Source: Austwickia sp.
GTDB lineage: Bacteria > Actinomycetota > Actinomycetes > Actinomycetales > Dermatophilaceae
Length of the DNA: 64,000 nucleotides
Reading direction: 5' to 3'
Assembly: GCA_016699675.1 (NCBI GenBank)
Contig: CP064985.1
Location: 2,480,001 to 2,544,000 of the forward strand
Position 1 is the stretch's first letter. Each line of letters opens with the position of its first letter. Shown one piece after another: positions 54,058 to 61,961 of the stretch. A model generated the notes under the pieces. It was not told the origin of the DNA. It did not search any database and saw nothing but the letters and a program-made list of their open reading frames with translations. The position numbers and the translations under genes were made by a program.

Positions 54058-54399
54058 ATGGCGATCAAGGCCCTCGCGGACTACGACTTCCCGAGCCGGT
54101 CGCGCCAGGAGCTGTACGGCGACGACATGCTGGTGCACGTCTGGTGGAAGGACAACCCGATGTTCTGCGCCGCCGCCACCTTCCGGGCGCCGACGGCCAT
54201 GACGTGGGCGGACTTCAAGGCCGGAATGATCGATCCGTGGGCCGCCAGCGACCCGGCGTACGATCCGTCCTTCGCCTTCGACTGGGGCTACGACGGCGGT
54301 GCCTTTAGCCCCCGGGACGACGCGACGCTGGCCGACCTCGGCGTCGGCCACAAGCACACGATCTCGATGGCCGGCGGGAACCCGCTGAGCCAGCAGTAG
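54058..54399 (+). CDS. dmpO: phenol hydroxylase gamma subunit (DmpO/P4 type)
   Basis: 113 residues. Family pattern: DYDFPSRSRQELYGDDMLVHVWWKDNPMFCAAATFRAP, then TWADFKAGMIDPWAASDPAYDP and LADLGVGHKHTISM. Third, small subunit of the hydroxylase. It starts 3 bases after dmpN, with GAGGTC upstream. Confidence 0.93.
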   Translation: MAIKALADYDFPSRSRQELYGDDMLVHVWWKDNPMFCAAATFRAPTAMTWADFKAGMIDPWAASDPAYDPSFAFDWGYDGGAFSPRDDATLADLGVGHKHTISMAGGNPLSQQ

Positions 54400-54418
54400 C
54401 CCCGCGAAGGAGCGGCGC

Positions 54419-54763
54419 ATGCCGATGATGACGGTCGAACCCGACGGCGAGAAGGTGCCGGTCAAGGCCGGCGAGACGATCCTCGACGCCATGTACAACT
54501 CGGGCTACGCCTACCGCATCGGCTGCCGCCGTGGGGGCTGCGCCATCTGCAAGGTCGACCTCCTCACCGGGGAGGTGGACTACGCCAAGCCGGTGTGCGA
54601 CACGGTGCTCACCGACCAAGAGCGCGCCGAGGGGACGTGCCTGAGCTGTCGGGCCGTCCCGCGGGGCGACGTCACGATCCGCCTGCGCGACGAGCGGATC
54701 CGGCTGACCAACGCGATGCTCCGGCAGTACCGGCTCGCGCAATACGAGAAGGAGTCATCATGA
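54419..54763 (+). CDS. dmpQ: 2Fe-2S plant-type ferredoxin (DmpQ/XylT-like)
   Basis: 114 residues. Cluster ligands: CRRGGCAIC (three Cys) and, further on, TCLSC (the fourth). In Pseudomonas operons the equivalent ferredoxin keeps catechol 2,3-dioxygenase active by re-reducing its iron, and its place directly before dmpB here (ATGA overlap) fits. GCRRGG rather than the usual CR.G.CGSC shape marks it as the XylT-like branch. Confidence 0.9.
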   Translation: MPMMTVEPDGEKVPVKAGETILDAMYNSGYAYRIGCRRGGCAICKVDLLTGEVDYAKPVCDTVLTDQERAEGTCLSCRAVPRGDVTIRLRDERIRLTNAMLRQYRLAQYEKESS

Positions 54764-55674
54764 GTGTTCTGCGGCTGGGTTATGTGCACGCCCGCGTGAC
54801 GGACATGGCGGACGCCGTGTCGCACTACGAGCGCACGTTGGGCATGAAGAACGTCGGGATGATCGACGGCAAGCAGTACTTCAAGGGCTGGGACGAGTGG
54901 GAGCACCACAGCCTGGTCCTCGAAGAGGGCGGCGTGGGCCTGGTCAAGCTGGGCTACAAGGTCTCCTCCGTGGACGACCTGGCCGCCTACGAGAGCCGCG
55001 CCCAGCAGTTCGGGGTCACCGTCGAGCGCTTCAGCAAGGGCGAGAACGAGGCCGTCGGCGACGGCGTACGGTTCAACCTGCCCAGCGAGCACCGGGTCGA
55101 GCTGTACGCCGAGATGACCGAGGTCGGCAACGAGGTCGGCTTCATCAACCCCGAGGTCTTCCCCCGCGACCTGGTCGGCGTCGGCGTCCCCGGTATCGAC
55201 CACGCCCTGATCACCGCCGAGGACCCCGGGCTCGCCGAGCGGTTCTTCACGGAGGTGCTCGACTGGTACCCCACCGAGCGGGTCCAGACCAGCCTCGACG
55301 ACGACCACGAGCTGGTCGGCACCTGGCTGTCCGCCTCCCAGAAGGTGCACGACCTGGCCATCATCGGCGGCCCGCAGGGCGGGCTGCACCACTTCGCGTT
55401 CCAGCTGCTCGACTGGAGCGCCGTCGGCCGCGCAGGGTCGCTGTTCTCCATGGACGACGTGTCCGTCGACGTGGGCCCGACCCAGCACGGCATCACCCGC
55501 GGCACGACGATCTACTTCTTCGACCCCTCGGGCAACCGCAACGAGGTCTACGCGGGCGGCTACATGGCCTACCGCGACCGGCCGACCGTCCGCTGGACCG
55601 TCGACCAGCTCGGCAAGGGCATCTTCTACCTGCAGCGCGAGCTCAACGAGCGCTTCACGACCGTCCTGACCTGA
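54760..55674 (+). CDS. dmpB: catechol 2,3-dioxygenase (extradiol, DmpB/XylE type)
   Basis: 304 residues, ATG overlapping the ferredoxin stop. Two VOC modules; iron ligands lie in GIDHALIT (His near 148), GLHHFAFQ (His near 210) and GNRNEVYAGGYM (Glu near 261), all present. It opens catechol beside the hydroxyl pair to give 2-hydroxymuconic semialdehyde. Unusually, it and the ferredoxin are placed before the hydroxylase reductase gene, not after it. A strong hairpin lies 36 bases downstream. Confidence 0.95.
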   Translation: MSVLRLGYVHARVTDMADAVSHYERTLGMKNVGMIDGKQYFKGWDEWEHHSLVLEEGGVGLVKLGYKVSSVDDLAAYESRAQQFGVTVERFSKGENEAVGDGVRFNLPSEHRVELYAEMTEVGNEVGFINPEVFPRDLVGVGVPGIDHALITAEDPGLAERFFTEVLDWYPTERVQTSLDDDHELVGTWLSASQKVHDLAIIGGPQGGLHHFAFQLLDWSAVGRAGSLFSMDDVSVDVGPTQHGITRGTTIYFFDPSGNRNEVYAGGYMAYRDRPTVRWTVDQLGKGIFYLQRELNERFTTVLT

Positions 55675-55710
55675 CCTGACGTCGGCCAAGGCCAGACCCG
55701 AAACCAGACC

Positions 55711-55749
55711 ACGGGCGCCGTACGACGTGACCCGTCGTACGGCGCCCGT
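55711..55749 (+). terminator. 17-bp perfect hairpin between dmpB and dmpP
   Basis: ACGGGCGCCGTACGACG (55711-55727) and CGTCGTACGGCGCCCGT (55733-55749) pair without mismatch around a 5-base loop (TGACC). It may partly terminate transcription or protect the upstream mRNA, so that the reductase is made in smaller amounts than the oxygenase. It may equally be a full terminator with a new promoter after it; no such promoter is evident in the 40 bases before dmpP. Confidence 0.6.
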
Positions 55750-55789
55750 CACCACGTTCCGCTCCAGACCCGGAAGGCGAAGCGCCCCG

Positions 55790-56863
55790 ATGTCGCAGAC
55801 CTACACCGTCACCGTCGAACCGCTCGGCCGTGAGGTCGAATGCCGCGAGGACCAGACGATCCTGGACGCGCTGCTGCGCAGCGGCGTGTGGGTGCCGCAC
55901 AGCTGCACCCACGGCACGTGCGCCACCTGCAAGGTGGAGGTGCTGGACGGCGACGTCGACCACGGCGAGTCCTCCAGCTTCGCGCTGATGGACTTCGAGC
56001 GCGACGAGGGCAAGACGCTGGTGTGCTGCGCGTTCCCGCGGTCCGACGTCACCATCGAGGCCGACGTGGACGTGGACGAGGACATCGAGGTGCACCCGGT
56101 CGACGACTACACCGGCACCGTCGTGGCCATCGAGGACATCGCCACCGACACCAAGCGCCTCACCATCGAGATCGACCGGGACCTGGCGTTCAACGCCGGC
56201 CAATACATGCGGGTCATGGTGCCCGCGCGGGACGGCGAGCCGGCCGTCGACCGGACCTATTCGATGGCCAACCCGCCCACCGAGCAGCGCTTGCTGGAGT
56301 TTCAGGTGCGGCGCGTCGAGGGCGGCAAGGCGACCGACGGGTGGGTGTTCAAGGACCTCGCGGTGGGGGACGAGGTGGCGCTGTCCGGACCGTACGGGCG
56401 ATTCGTCCTCAAGGTCGGCGGCGACGCGCCCGCCATCATGATCGCCGGCGGCACCGGGCTCGCGCCGATCGCGTCGATGATCAAGCACGCGCTGGTCAAC
56501 GGCGAGTACGACGGGCACATCACTCTCTACGCCGGGGGCCGCAGCAAGGAGTGGCTGTACGACGTCGACGTCTTCCGGCAGCTCGAGGAGGACTATCCCG
56601 AGCAGTTCACCTACCGGCCCTGCCTGTCGGAGACGGGGGAGGACGGGTACGCCGAGGGCACGGTGACCGCCGTCCTGGAGGCCGACCACGAGACCTTGAA
56701 GGGGCACCAGGGCTACCTGTGCGGGTTCCCGGCAATGGTCGAGGCGGCGCTGAAGTCGCTGATGTCGCGGCGGCTGTTCCCGCGCGACATCTTCCGGGAG
56801 GATTTCTTCAACGAGGCCGACAAGGCCACCGGCGGCGTCAAGTCGCCGTTGATCAAGCGCTAA
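55790..56863 (+). CDS. dmpP: phenol hydroxylase reductase (DmpP/P5 type)
   Basis: 357 residues from ATG 55790. N-terminal plant-type ferredoxin domain with CTHGTCATCK and a fourth Cys in LVCCAF; FAD domain with DRTYSMANPP; NAD domain with IAGGTGLAPIASMIKHAL and GYLCGFPAMVEAAL. It passes electrons from NADH through FAD and the 2Fe-2S cluster to DmpN. Length equals that of Pseudomonas DmpP. It is set apart from dmpLMNO by the ferredoxin and dioxygenase genes and a hairpin. Confidence 0.95.
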   Translation: MSQTYTVTVEPLGREVECREDQTILDALLRSGVWVPHSCTHGTCATCKVEVLDGDVDHGESSSFALMDFERDEGKTLVCCAFPRSDVTIEADVDVDEDIEVHPVDDYTGTVVAIEDIATDTKRLTIEIDRDLAFNAGQYMRVMVPARDGEPAVDRTYSMANPPTEQRLLEFQVRRVEGGKATDGWVFKDLAVGDEVALSGPYGRFVLKVGGDAPAIMIAGGTGLAPIASMIKHALVNGEYDGHITLYAGGRSKEWLYDVDVFRQLEEDYPEQFTYRPCLSETGEDGYAEGTVTAVLEADHETLKGHQGYLCGFPAMVEAALKSLMSRRLFPRDIFREDFFNEADKATGGVKSPLIKR

Positions 56864-56894
56864 GCCGTAGGTCGCGGGAGGTGAGCACCCAGCC

Positions 56895-57338
56895 ATGCAC
56901 CACGAGAACGCGCCGATCACGGCGAACCGGCCCATGCTCACCGCGGCGGGCGCCATGCGCGCCCTGGACGCGGCGTGGCACCAGAGCCTCGAGATCGGCG
57001 TGCCGATCAACATCTCCGTCTGCGCCGGCGCCGGCAACGAGCTGGCGTTCCTGCGGCCGGACGGGGCGCCGCTGCTGTCGATGGGCATCGCGCGGGACAA
57101 GACCTACACGGTGGCGGCGTTCAACGGGGTGCCCACGCAGAAGTGGTACGGGATGATCAAGGACGAGCCCGCGCTGCTCGCCGGGATCGTGCACCGGGAT
57201 CGGCTGGTGGTCTTCGGCGGCGGCGTACCGATCGTCATCGACGGCCAACTGGTCGGCGCGGTGGGCTGCTCGGGGGGTTCCGCTGAGCAGTACGCGCAGG
57301 TCGCCACCGCGGGCGCCCAGGCGGTGCAGGCCGGCTAG
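56895..57338 (+). CDS. GlcG/HbpS (DUF336) family protein
   Basis: 147 residues. Family pattern: RALDAAWHQSLEIGVPINISVCAGAGNELAFLRPDGAPLLSMGIARDKTYTVAAFNGVPT, ending GQLVGAVGCSGGSAEQYAQVATAGAQAV. HbpS in Streptomyces binds haem extracellularly; this one lacks a signal peptide and is 31 bases after dmpP, as in several aromatic-degradation operons where a DUF336 protein occurs. Its role there is not settled. Confidence 0.85.
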   Translation: MHHENAPITANRPMLTAAGAMRALDAAWHQSLEIGVPINISVCAGAGNELAFLRPDGAPLLSMGIARDKTYTVAAFNGVPTQKWYGMIKDEPALLAGIVHRDRLVVFGGGVPIVIDGQLVGAVGCSGGSAEQYAQVATAGAQAVQAG

Positions 57339-57470
57339 TTTCGGGGGCCCTCGGAAGCCGGGTGTTCACCGTGTTGTGCGCCCGAGGTAACGGGCGTTCA
57401 CTTTCGCAGGTCAAGGGCTTCTCCGTCGATGGTTCTCCGCCGAGTTTCCGTGCGAGAGAAGGATCCCCCC

Positions 57471-58769
57471 GTGTTCGGTCATGGTCGCCAGATGTCCGCC
57501 TCCCCGACCGGCACGGGCTTGCCCGAGTCGACGCTGCGCAGCCTGCTCTCCCGCGGGGACCAGGTCACCGTCGCGGTGGTCGACCTGACCGAGTGTCTGG
57601 CCCGGATGACCTCGGCCACGCAGGAGACGGCGACCGCCGCGGCGTCGATGTCCGTGGCCACGGGCACCGTCGCGGACGAGGCGCAGGCCGTGGCCTCGGC
57701 CACCGAGGAGATGACCGCCGCGATGCGCGAGGTCTCCGAGGCCGCCTCCCAGGCCACCGCGGCCGTCGCGGACGCCTCCCAGGCGGCCCGTGGGGTCCGG
57801 GGTGCGGTCGACTCGCTCGCCGAATCGGCCGGGCAGATCGATGGCGTCGTCAAGACCGTCTCCAGCATCTCCGACCAGACCCGGTTGCTCGCCCTCAACG
57901 CCACGATCGAGGCCGCCCTTCCCGGCGCCGCCGGGAAGGGCTTCGCCATCGTGGCCGAGGAGGTCAAGAGCCTGGCGCACGAGACGACCGCGGCCACCGC
58001 CGAGATCGGCGACAAGCTCGCCCAGCTCGCCAGCAACAGCGAGCAGGTTCGGGAGGCGGTCCTGCGCATCGACGAGATGCTCCGGCGCGTCGAGCTGAGC
58101 CAGACCTCGATCGCGGCCGCCATCGAGGAGCAGAACGCGACGATCGCCGAGATCACCCGATCCGCGACCAAGGTGGCCGACGCCACCACCGAGCTGCGGT
58201 CCGAGGTCGCCGATTGCGTGACGGCCACCGATCAGGCCCGGGCCAGCCTCACCCGGTCGCACCAGCAGATGGACCAGGTGGAGCACGTCGTGGGCGCGCA
58301 GCGGCAGGCCGTCGAGGCGATCGCCGGCAGCGTCACGGTGCATCCGCTGCGGGCCGCCATCACCGCGCACGCGGCCTGGAAGAAGCGGCTCCGCGCCGCG
58401 ATCGACTCCGGCACCCTCCCCGAGGGCGTCACCGTCGAGTCGGCCGCCCGCGACGACGGGTGCGCCTTCGGTCAGTGGCTGGGCACCGGGGAGCCCGAGG
58501 CCCTCGACCGGACCCGCACGGCCACGGCCCGCGCCACGCACGCCGACTTCCACCGCGCCGCCAGCCGCATCCTGGCCGAGGCCGTGGGCGGCCGTCGCAC
58601 CGCGGCCGAGCACCTGATGTGCGACACGAACGGGTACGCCGGGATCGCGATGAACCTCACCGACCAGCTGACCTCCTGGGCCGCAGGTCGAACGCGACTG
58701 AGCGGGGTCAGTCGCAGGCCACAGCCGTGGCCAGGGCCTGGCAGATCTGCTGCATCCGCGCCGGGCTGA
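57471..58769 (+). CDS. soluble methyl-accepting chemotaxis protein with CZB domain
   Basis: 432 residues from GTG 57471, chosen for the ribosome site GAGAAGGA; ATG 57429 is an alternative. There is no transmembrane segment, so it is cytoplasmic. The coiled-coil signalling domain has the conserved hairpin tip ISDQTRLLALNATIEAALPG and GKGFAIVAEEVKSLAHET. The C-terminal CZB zinc-binding domain reads HPLRAAITAHAAWKKRL, CAFGQWLG and HADFHRAA, matching the His-Cys-His-His ligands. CZB receptors sense zinc or oxidants. The last 25 or so residues (SRRPQPWPGPGRSAASAPG) overlap mazF and look like read-through into unrelated DNA, so the natural end may be missing. Confidence 0.85.
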   Translation: MFGHGRQMSASPTGTGLPESTLRSLLSRGDQVTVAVVDLTECLARMTSATQETATAAASMSVATGTVADEAQAVASATEEMTAAMREVSEAASQATAAVADASQAARGVRGAVDSLAESAGQIDGVVKTVSSISDQTRLLALNATIEAALPGAAGKGFAIVAEEVKSLAHETTAATAEIGDKLAQLASNSEQVREAVLRIDEMLRRVELSQTSIAAAIEEQNATIAEITRSATKVADATTELRSEVADCVTATDQARASLTRSHQQMDQVEHVVGAQRQAVEAIAGSVTVHPLRAAITAHAAWKKRLRAAIDSGTLPEGVTVESAARDDGCAFGQWLGTGEPEALDRTRTATARATHADFHRAASRILAEAVGGRRTAAEHLMCDTNGYAGIAMNLTDQLTSWAAGRTRLSGVSRRPQPWPGPGRSAASAPG

Positions 58770-59037
58770 GCCGGCCGAGCCGCTCGGTCAACTGGTGAAC
58801 CGCGACGTCCGTCAGCGAGTCCAGCTGAACTACCGACAGCTTTGTGACGGGGTCGTCGCCGGGCTCCAGCAGCACCTCGGTGAGCAGGCCGCGACGGCGA
58901 GTGCTGCAGAAGGCCACCATCGTGCGCCGGCGACCCGCGATGGCTTCATCACGGCTCAGGACGACTGCGGGTCGCGGTCCCACCTCGGCAATGCTGGACC
59001 ACCACAGCTCGCCGTGGGATGGCAGGTCAGTAAACAT
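58708..59037 (-). CDS. mazF: MazF/PemK-type toxin (endoribonuclease)
   Basis: 109 residues. PemK/MazF fold: HGELWWSSIAEVGPRPAVVLSRDEA, VAFCSTRRRG, LSVVQLDSLTDVAVHQLTERLGRLS. It cleaves mRNA when not bound by its antitoxin. It is translated from ATG 59035-59037, which overlaps the antitoxin gene by 11 bases. Its 3' end overlaps the 3' end of the chemoreceptor gene by 62 bases on the opposite strand. Confidence 0.88.
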   Translation of the reverse strand: MFTDLPSHGELWWSSIAEVGPRPAVVLSRDEAIAGRRRTMVAFCSTRRRGLLTEVLLEPGDDPVTKLSVVQLDSLTDVAVHQLTERLGRLSPARMQQICQALATAVACD

Positions 59038-59284
59038 CTTCGGGTGAGCGGCTGGCTACGGCGGCGTCGAGGAATTCGTTCAGGTCGCCCCACTCGTCGA
59101 CCGCGTCGTTGCCGTTCGCATACGCCCGCGCATACTGCGCCGCGATCTCCTCGTCCCGATGCCGCTTGAGCAGCAGCCGGAGGGCGTCCTCGACCATCGA
59201 CGAGTCGTTGTGGTCGGGGTTGATGGCGCGGGCCTGGGTCAACAGGTCGCCGTCCACCGTCGTACTGATCCGCACGCGCGCCAT
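59027..59284 (-). CDS. mazE: MazE-type antitoxin (ribbon-helix-helix)
   Basis: 85 residues. The N-terminal ribbon-helix-helix RVRISTTVDGDLLTQARAI, with SSMVEDALRLLLKRH as second helix, should bind its own promoter; the acidic C-terminus (DEWGDLNEFLDAAVASRSPEDVY) is the part that blocks the toxin. Antitoxin first and toxin second with an overlap is the usual type II layout. ATG 59282-59284; the promoter must lie in 59285-59349. Confidence 0.85.
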   Translation of the reverse strand: MARVRISTTVDGDLLTQARAINPDHNDSSMVEDALRLLLKRHRDEEIAAQYARAYANGNDAVDEWGDLNEFLDAAVASRSPEDVY

Positions 59285-59349
59285 GCCACAAAAGTAGCAC
59301 GATCATGCCACCAAGCTCTGCGGCGCCTCACCGGCGGCGTCGGCGCTGG

Positions 59350-60156
59350 TCACTGGGCATCGAGGGGGTGCGCCGGCGGCGGCGTGCGGGCCTGCAACAG
59401 GCGACCCAACGCGAGCCCGACCGTCCGCGCGGCGGGGGCTACCCGCACGACCTCGCGGGTCGAGCGGCCCGTTACGGACAGGGCCGCGACCACGCGGTCC
59501 TGGGCGTCGAAGACCGGCGCGGCCACGCAGTGGATCCCCACGGTCGACTCCTCGCGGTCATAAGCCACCCCGTTGGCGCGGATGGTCTCCAGCTCGCGGC
59601 TGAGGGTGCCGGGCGTGCAGATCGTCCGGGGGGTCAGCCGGGTCAGGCCCGCGTCGATCCGGGCCGTGACGACCTCGGCCGGGGAGTAGGCGAGGATCAC
59701 CTTGCCCACGCCCGTCGCGTGCGCGGGGAGGCGGCCGCCGAGCCGGCTCGGCAGCCGCGTCGACCCGGGGCTGTTGAGGATCTGCACGTAGACGACCTCG
59801 ATGCCGTCCAAGACCGCCAGGTGCACCGTGCAGCGGGTCGCCTCGCGCAGGTCGGCCATGAGCGGAAGGGCGGCCTCGCGGAGGGCGCGCTGCGGCGGTA
59901 CGCCGGCGCCCAGCTCGAACAGGCGCATCCCGAGCCGGTAACCCCCGTCGGCCCGCTCCAGCAGCGCGTGCCGGCACAGTTCCTCGGCGAGGCGGTGGGT
60001 GGAGGTCTTGGGCAGGCCGGCGCGGCGCGCCAGCTCCGCCAGCGGCAACGCCTGCTCGGCGCGATACAGCGCGTCGAAGAGCAGCATTTGGCGGGCCACC
60101 TGCGAGGGGGGAGCTTCCGGATTTGGCCTGCGGGCACGCGGGGTGGCGGCCATCAT
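59350..60156 (-). CDS. IclR-family transcriptional regulator
   Basis: 268 residues from ATG 60154-60156 (MMAATPRARRPN; the next ATG is adjacent). Winged HTH (ALYRAEQALPLAELARRAGLPKTSTHRLAEELCRHALLERADGGYRLGMRLFELG) followed by the effector-binding IclR domain (RCTVHLAVLDGIEVVYVQIL, ATGVGKVILAYSP, VGIHCVAAPVFDAQDRVVAALSVTG). Divergent from a second IclR gene with 124 bases between. It probably controls the aromatic operons on one or both sides. The N-terminus is charged and extended relative to many IclRs. Confidence 0.9.
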   Translation of the reverse strand: MMAATPRARRPNPEAPPSQVARQMLLFDALYRAEQALPLAELARRAGLPKTSTHRLAEELCRHALLERADGGYRLGMRLFELGAGVPPQRALREAALPLMADLREATRCTVHLAVLDGIEVVYVQILNSPGSTRLPSRLGGRLPAHATGVGKVILAYSPAEVVTARIDAGLTRLTPRTICTPGTLSRELETIRANGVAYDREESTVGIHCVAAPVFDAQDRVVAALSVTGRSTREVVRVAPAARTVGLALGRLLQARTPPPAHPLDAQ

Positions 60157-60280
60157 GGAAGGACGCGACGGCGGGGGAGTCGCGTTCCGCTCAGCGGGAC
60201 ACATTCCTTGATGTTGGCATCGCGATCGGCGACTGTCGAGGTATGGCCAGACGGTCACCACCGTCGGGGAAGGGATCGCT
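60157..60280. promoter_or_regulatory. shared promoter region of two divergent IclR genes
   Basis: 124 bases without coding capacity, holding both promoters. The bases around 60195-60260 are less GC-rich (TTGATGTTGGCATCGCGATC). No convincing palindrome was found by eye. IclR proteins usually bind imperfect palindromes of about 15 bases in such places. Confidence 0.45.
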
Positions 60281-61051
60281 ATGACGCTGACCGCGCTCGA
60301 CGCTGCGGGGGACCGTCCGGACACGCTCCGCTCGGTCGCCAGCGCCCTTGACGTGCTGGACTGCTTCAGCCGCGACGCCGAGCTGGGCGTCTCGGACATC
60401 GCGCGGCGCCTCGGGATCGCCAAGAGCACGGCGCATCGGCTCCTGACCACGCTGTGCAGCCGCGGCCTCGTGGAGAAGAACGCCGCCAGTGGGCAATACC
60501 GCCTCGGGCTGCACCTGTTCGAACTCGGCCAGCTGGCCCAGCAGCGCCTGCGCTTGCGGGAGGTAGCACTCCCGATGCTGGAGGAGCTGCGGCAGCTCAC
60601 CGGGCACACCGTCCACCTCGGCGTGCTCGACGGCGTCGACATCGTCTATGCGGAGCGCCTGGAGTCGCCGGAGTGTCGCCGCCTGATGACCGCGGTGCCG
60701 CGCCGCTTCCCGTCGCACTGCACCAGCTCCGGCAAGGTCATCGCGGCCTTCAACCCGGACCCGCTCGACCGTGGCTTCCCGCCGCGCACGGTGGGGACGA
60801 TCCGCTCGGCCCAGGCCTACCGGACCGAGGTGGCGCAGAGGGCCAAGCTCGGCGTGGGCATCACGCACGGCGAGGCGGTCTCGGGGCTGTCCAGCGTGGC
60901 GGCGCCGATCCGCGACCTGACCGGCCGCGCCTACGCCGCGATCAGCCTCGTCGCGCCCACGACCCGAATGCTGGGCGAGGTCGACCGTTCCTCGCGGCTC
61001 GTCGCCACCGTCGGCAAGCGCATCTCCGGCCGGCTGGCGATGGCCAGCTGA
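60281..61051 (+). CDS. IclR-family transcriptional regulator, upstream of dmpEFG
   Basis: 256 residues. HTH: LDVLDCFSRDAELGVSDIARRLGIAKSTAHRLLTTLCSRGLVEKNAASGQYRLGLHLFELG. Effector domain: HTVHLGVLDGVDIVYAERLES, HCTSSGKVIAAFNP, VSGLSSVAAPIRDLTGRAYAAISLVAP. It precedes dmpEFG on the same strand by 118 bases and probably regulates it. It is similar in layout to, but distinct in sequence from, the divergent IclR gene. Confidence 0.9.
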   Translation: MTLTALDAAGDRPDTLRSVASALDVLDCFSRDAELGVSDIARRLGIAKSTAHRLLTTLCSRGLVEKNAASGQYRLGLHLFELGQLAQQRLRLREVALPMLEELRQLTGHTVHLGVLDGVDIVYAERLESPECRRLMTAVPRRFPSHCTSSGKVIAAFNPDPLDRGFPPRTVGTIRSAQAYRTEVAQRAKLGVGITHGEAVSGLSSVAAPIRDLTGRAYAAISLVAPTTRMLGEVDRSSRLVATVGKRISGRLAMAS

Positions 61052-61169
61052 GCGTTCCCCACCGGGGAACACCCCTGATCACCTCGCGATGGAGCGGCGT
61101 AGCGTCGCCCCATCGGACCTTGGCGTCCGCCTGGCCGCCGGGACGTCAAGCATGAAGGAGTGCGTCGTC

Positions 61170-61960
61170 GTGGACCCGTCCCTGCGCGCAGAGGCCGCCG
61201 CTCGGCTCCTGGAGGCCTATCGAACGCGGGCGGCCATCGAGCCGCTCATCGACACCTACCCGGGCCTGGAGCTGGCGGACAGCTACGAGATTCAGCTGCT
61301 GCAGATTCGTCAGCGCCTCGCCGAGGGGGCGGTGGTCAAGGGCCACAAGGTGGGGTTGACGGCGGCGACGGTGCAGCGGCAGTTGGGGGTTGACCAGCCG
61401 GATTACGGTCACCTGCTGGACGACATGTTCTACCTGGAGCACGCGCCGATCCCCGCGGTGCTTTCTTGCAGCCGAAGATCGAGCCGGAGATCGCGTTCGT
61501 GTTGCGGGCGCCGTTGAAGGGCCCCGGGGTGACCGTGGCGCAGGCGCTCGCGGCAGTCGATTTCGTGCTGCCGGCCCTGGAGATCGTGGACAGCCGGGTG
61601 CGGGATTGGAGGATCTCGATCCTCGACACGATCGCCGATAACGCCAGCTCCGGCGCGGTGGTGCTGGGGAGCCGGCCGACCCGGATCGAGGACGTCGATC
61701 TGCGGCTGACCGGCTGCGTGCTGCACCAGAACGCCCAGGTCGTCGCCACCGGCGCCGGTGGCGCCGTGCTCGGCTCCCCGATCAACTCCCTGGTGTGGCT
61801 GGCCAACACCGTCGGTGCGCTGGGGATCACCCTGGAGCCGGGGCACGTGGTGCTGCCCGGTTCGTGCACCCCGATGGTGTCGGTGAGTGCTGGTGACTCG
61901 GTCACCGCCACGTTTGCCGGTCTCGGCAGCGTGACCGCTCGTTTTGCGAAGGAGAAGTGA
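61170..61960 (+). pseudogene. dmpE: 2-hydroxypenta-2,4-dienoate hydratase (DmpE type), one-base frameshift
   Basis: GTG 61170 is chosen because AAGGAG lies 9 bases before it; an ATG at 61152 overlaps that site. The first frame reads RAEAAARLLEAYRTRAAIEPLIDTYPGLELADSYEIQ and VVKGHKVGLTAATVQRQLGV. Near 61460 one base is missing: restoring it joins HAPIPA to FLQPKIEPEIAFVL. The rest is complete (LVWLANTVGALGITLEPGHVVLPGSC). With the base restored it is a normal enzyme of about 263 residues that adds water to give 4-hydroxy-2-oxovalerate. The downstream genes are intact, so sequencing error is likely. Confidence 0.88.
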
Positions 61961-61961
61961 C

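Noticed and set aside
52432..54498. 688-residue minus-strand frame
   Set aside because: Antisense to dmpN and dmpO, which have clear di-iron and subunit motifs.
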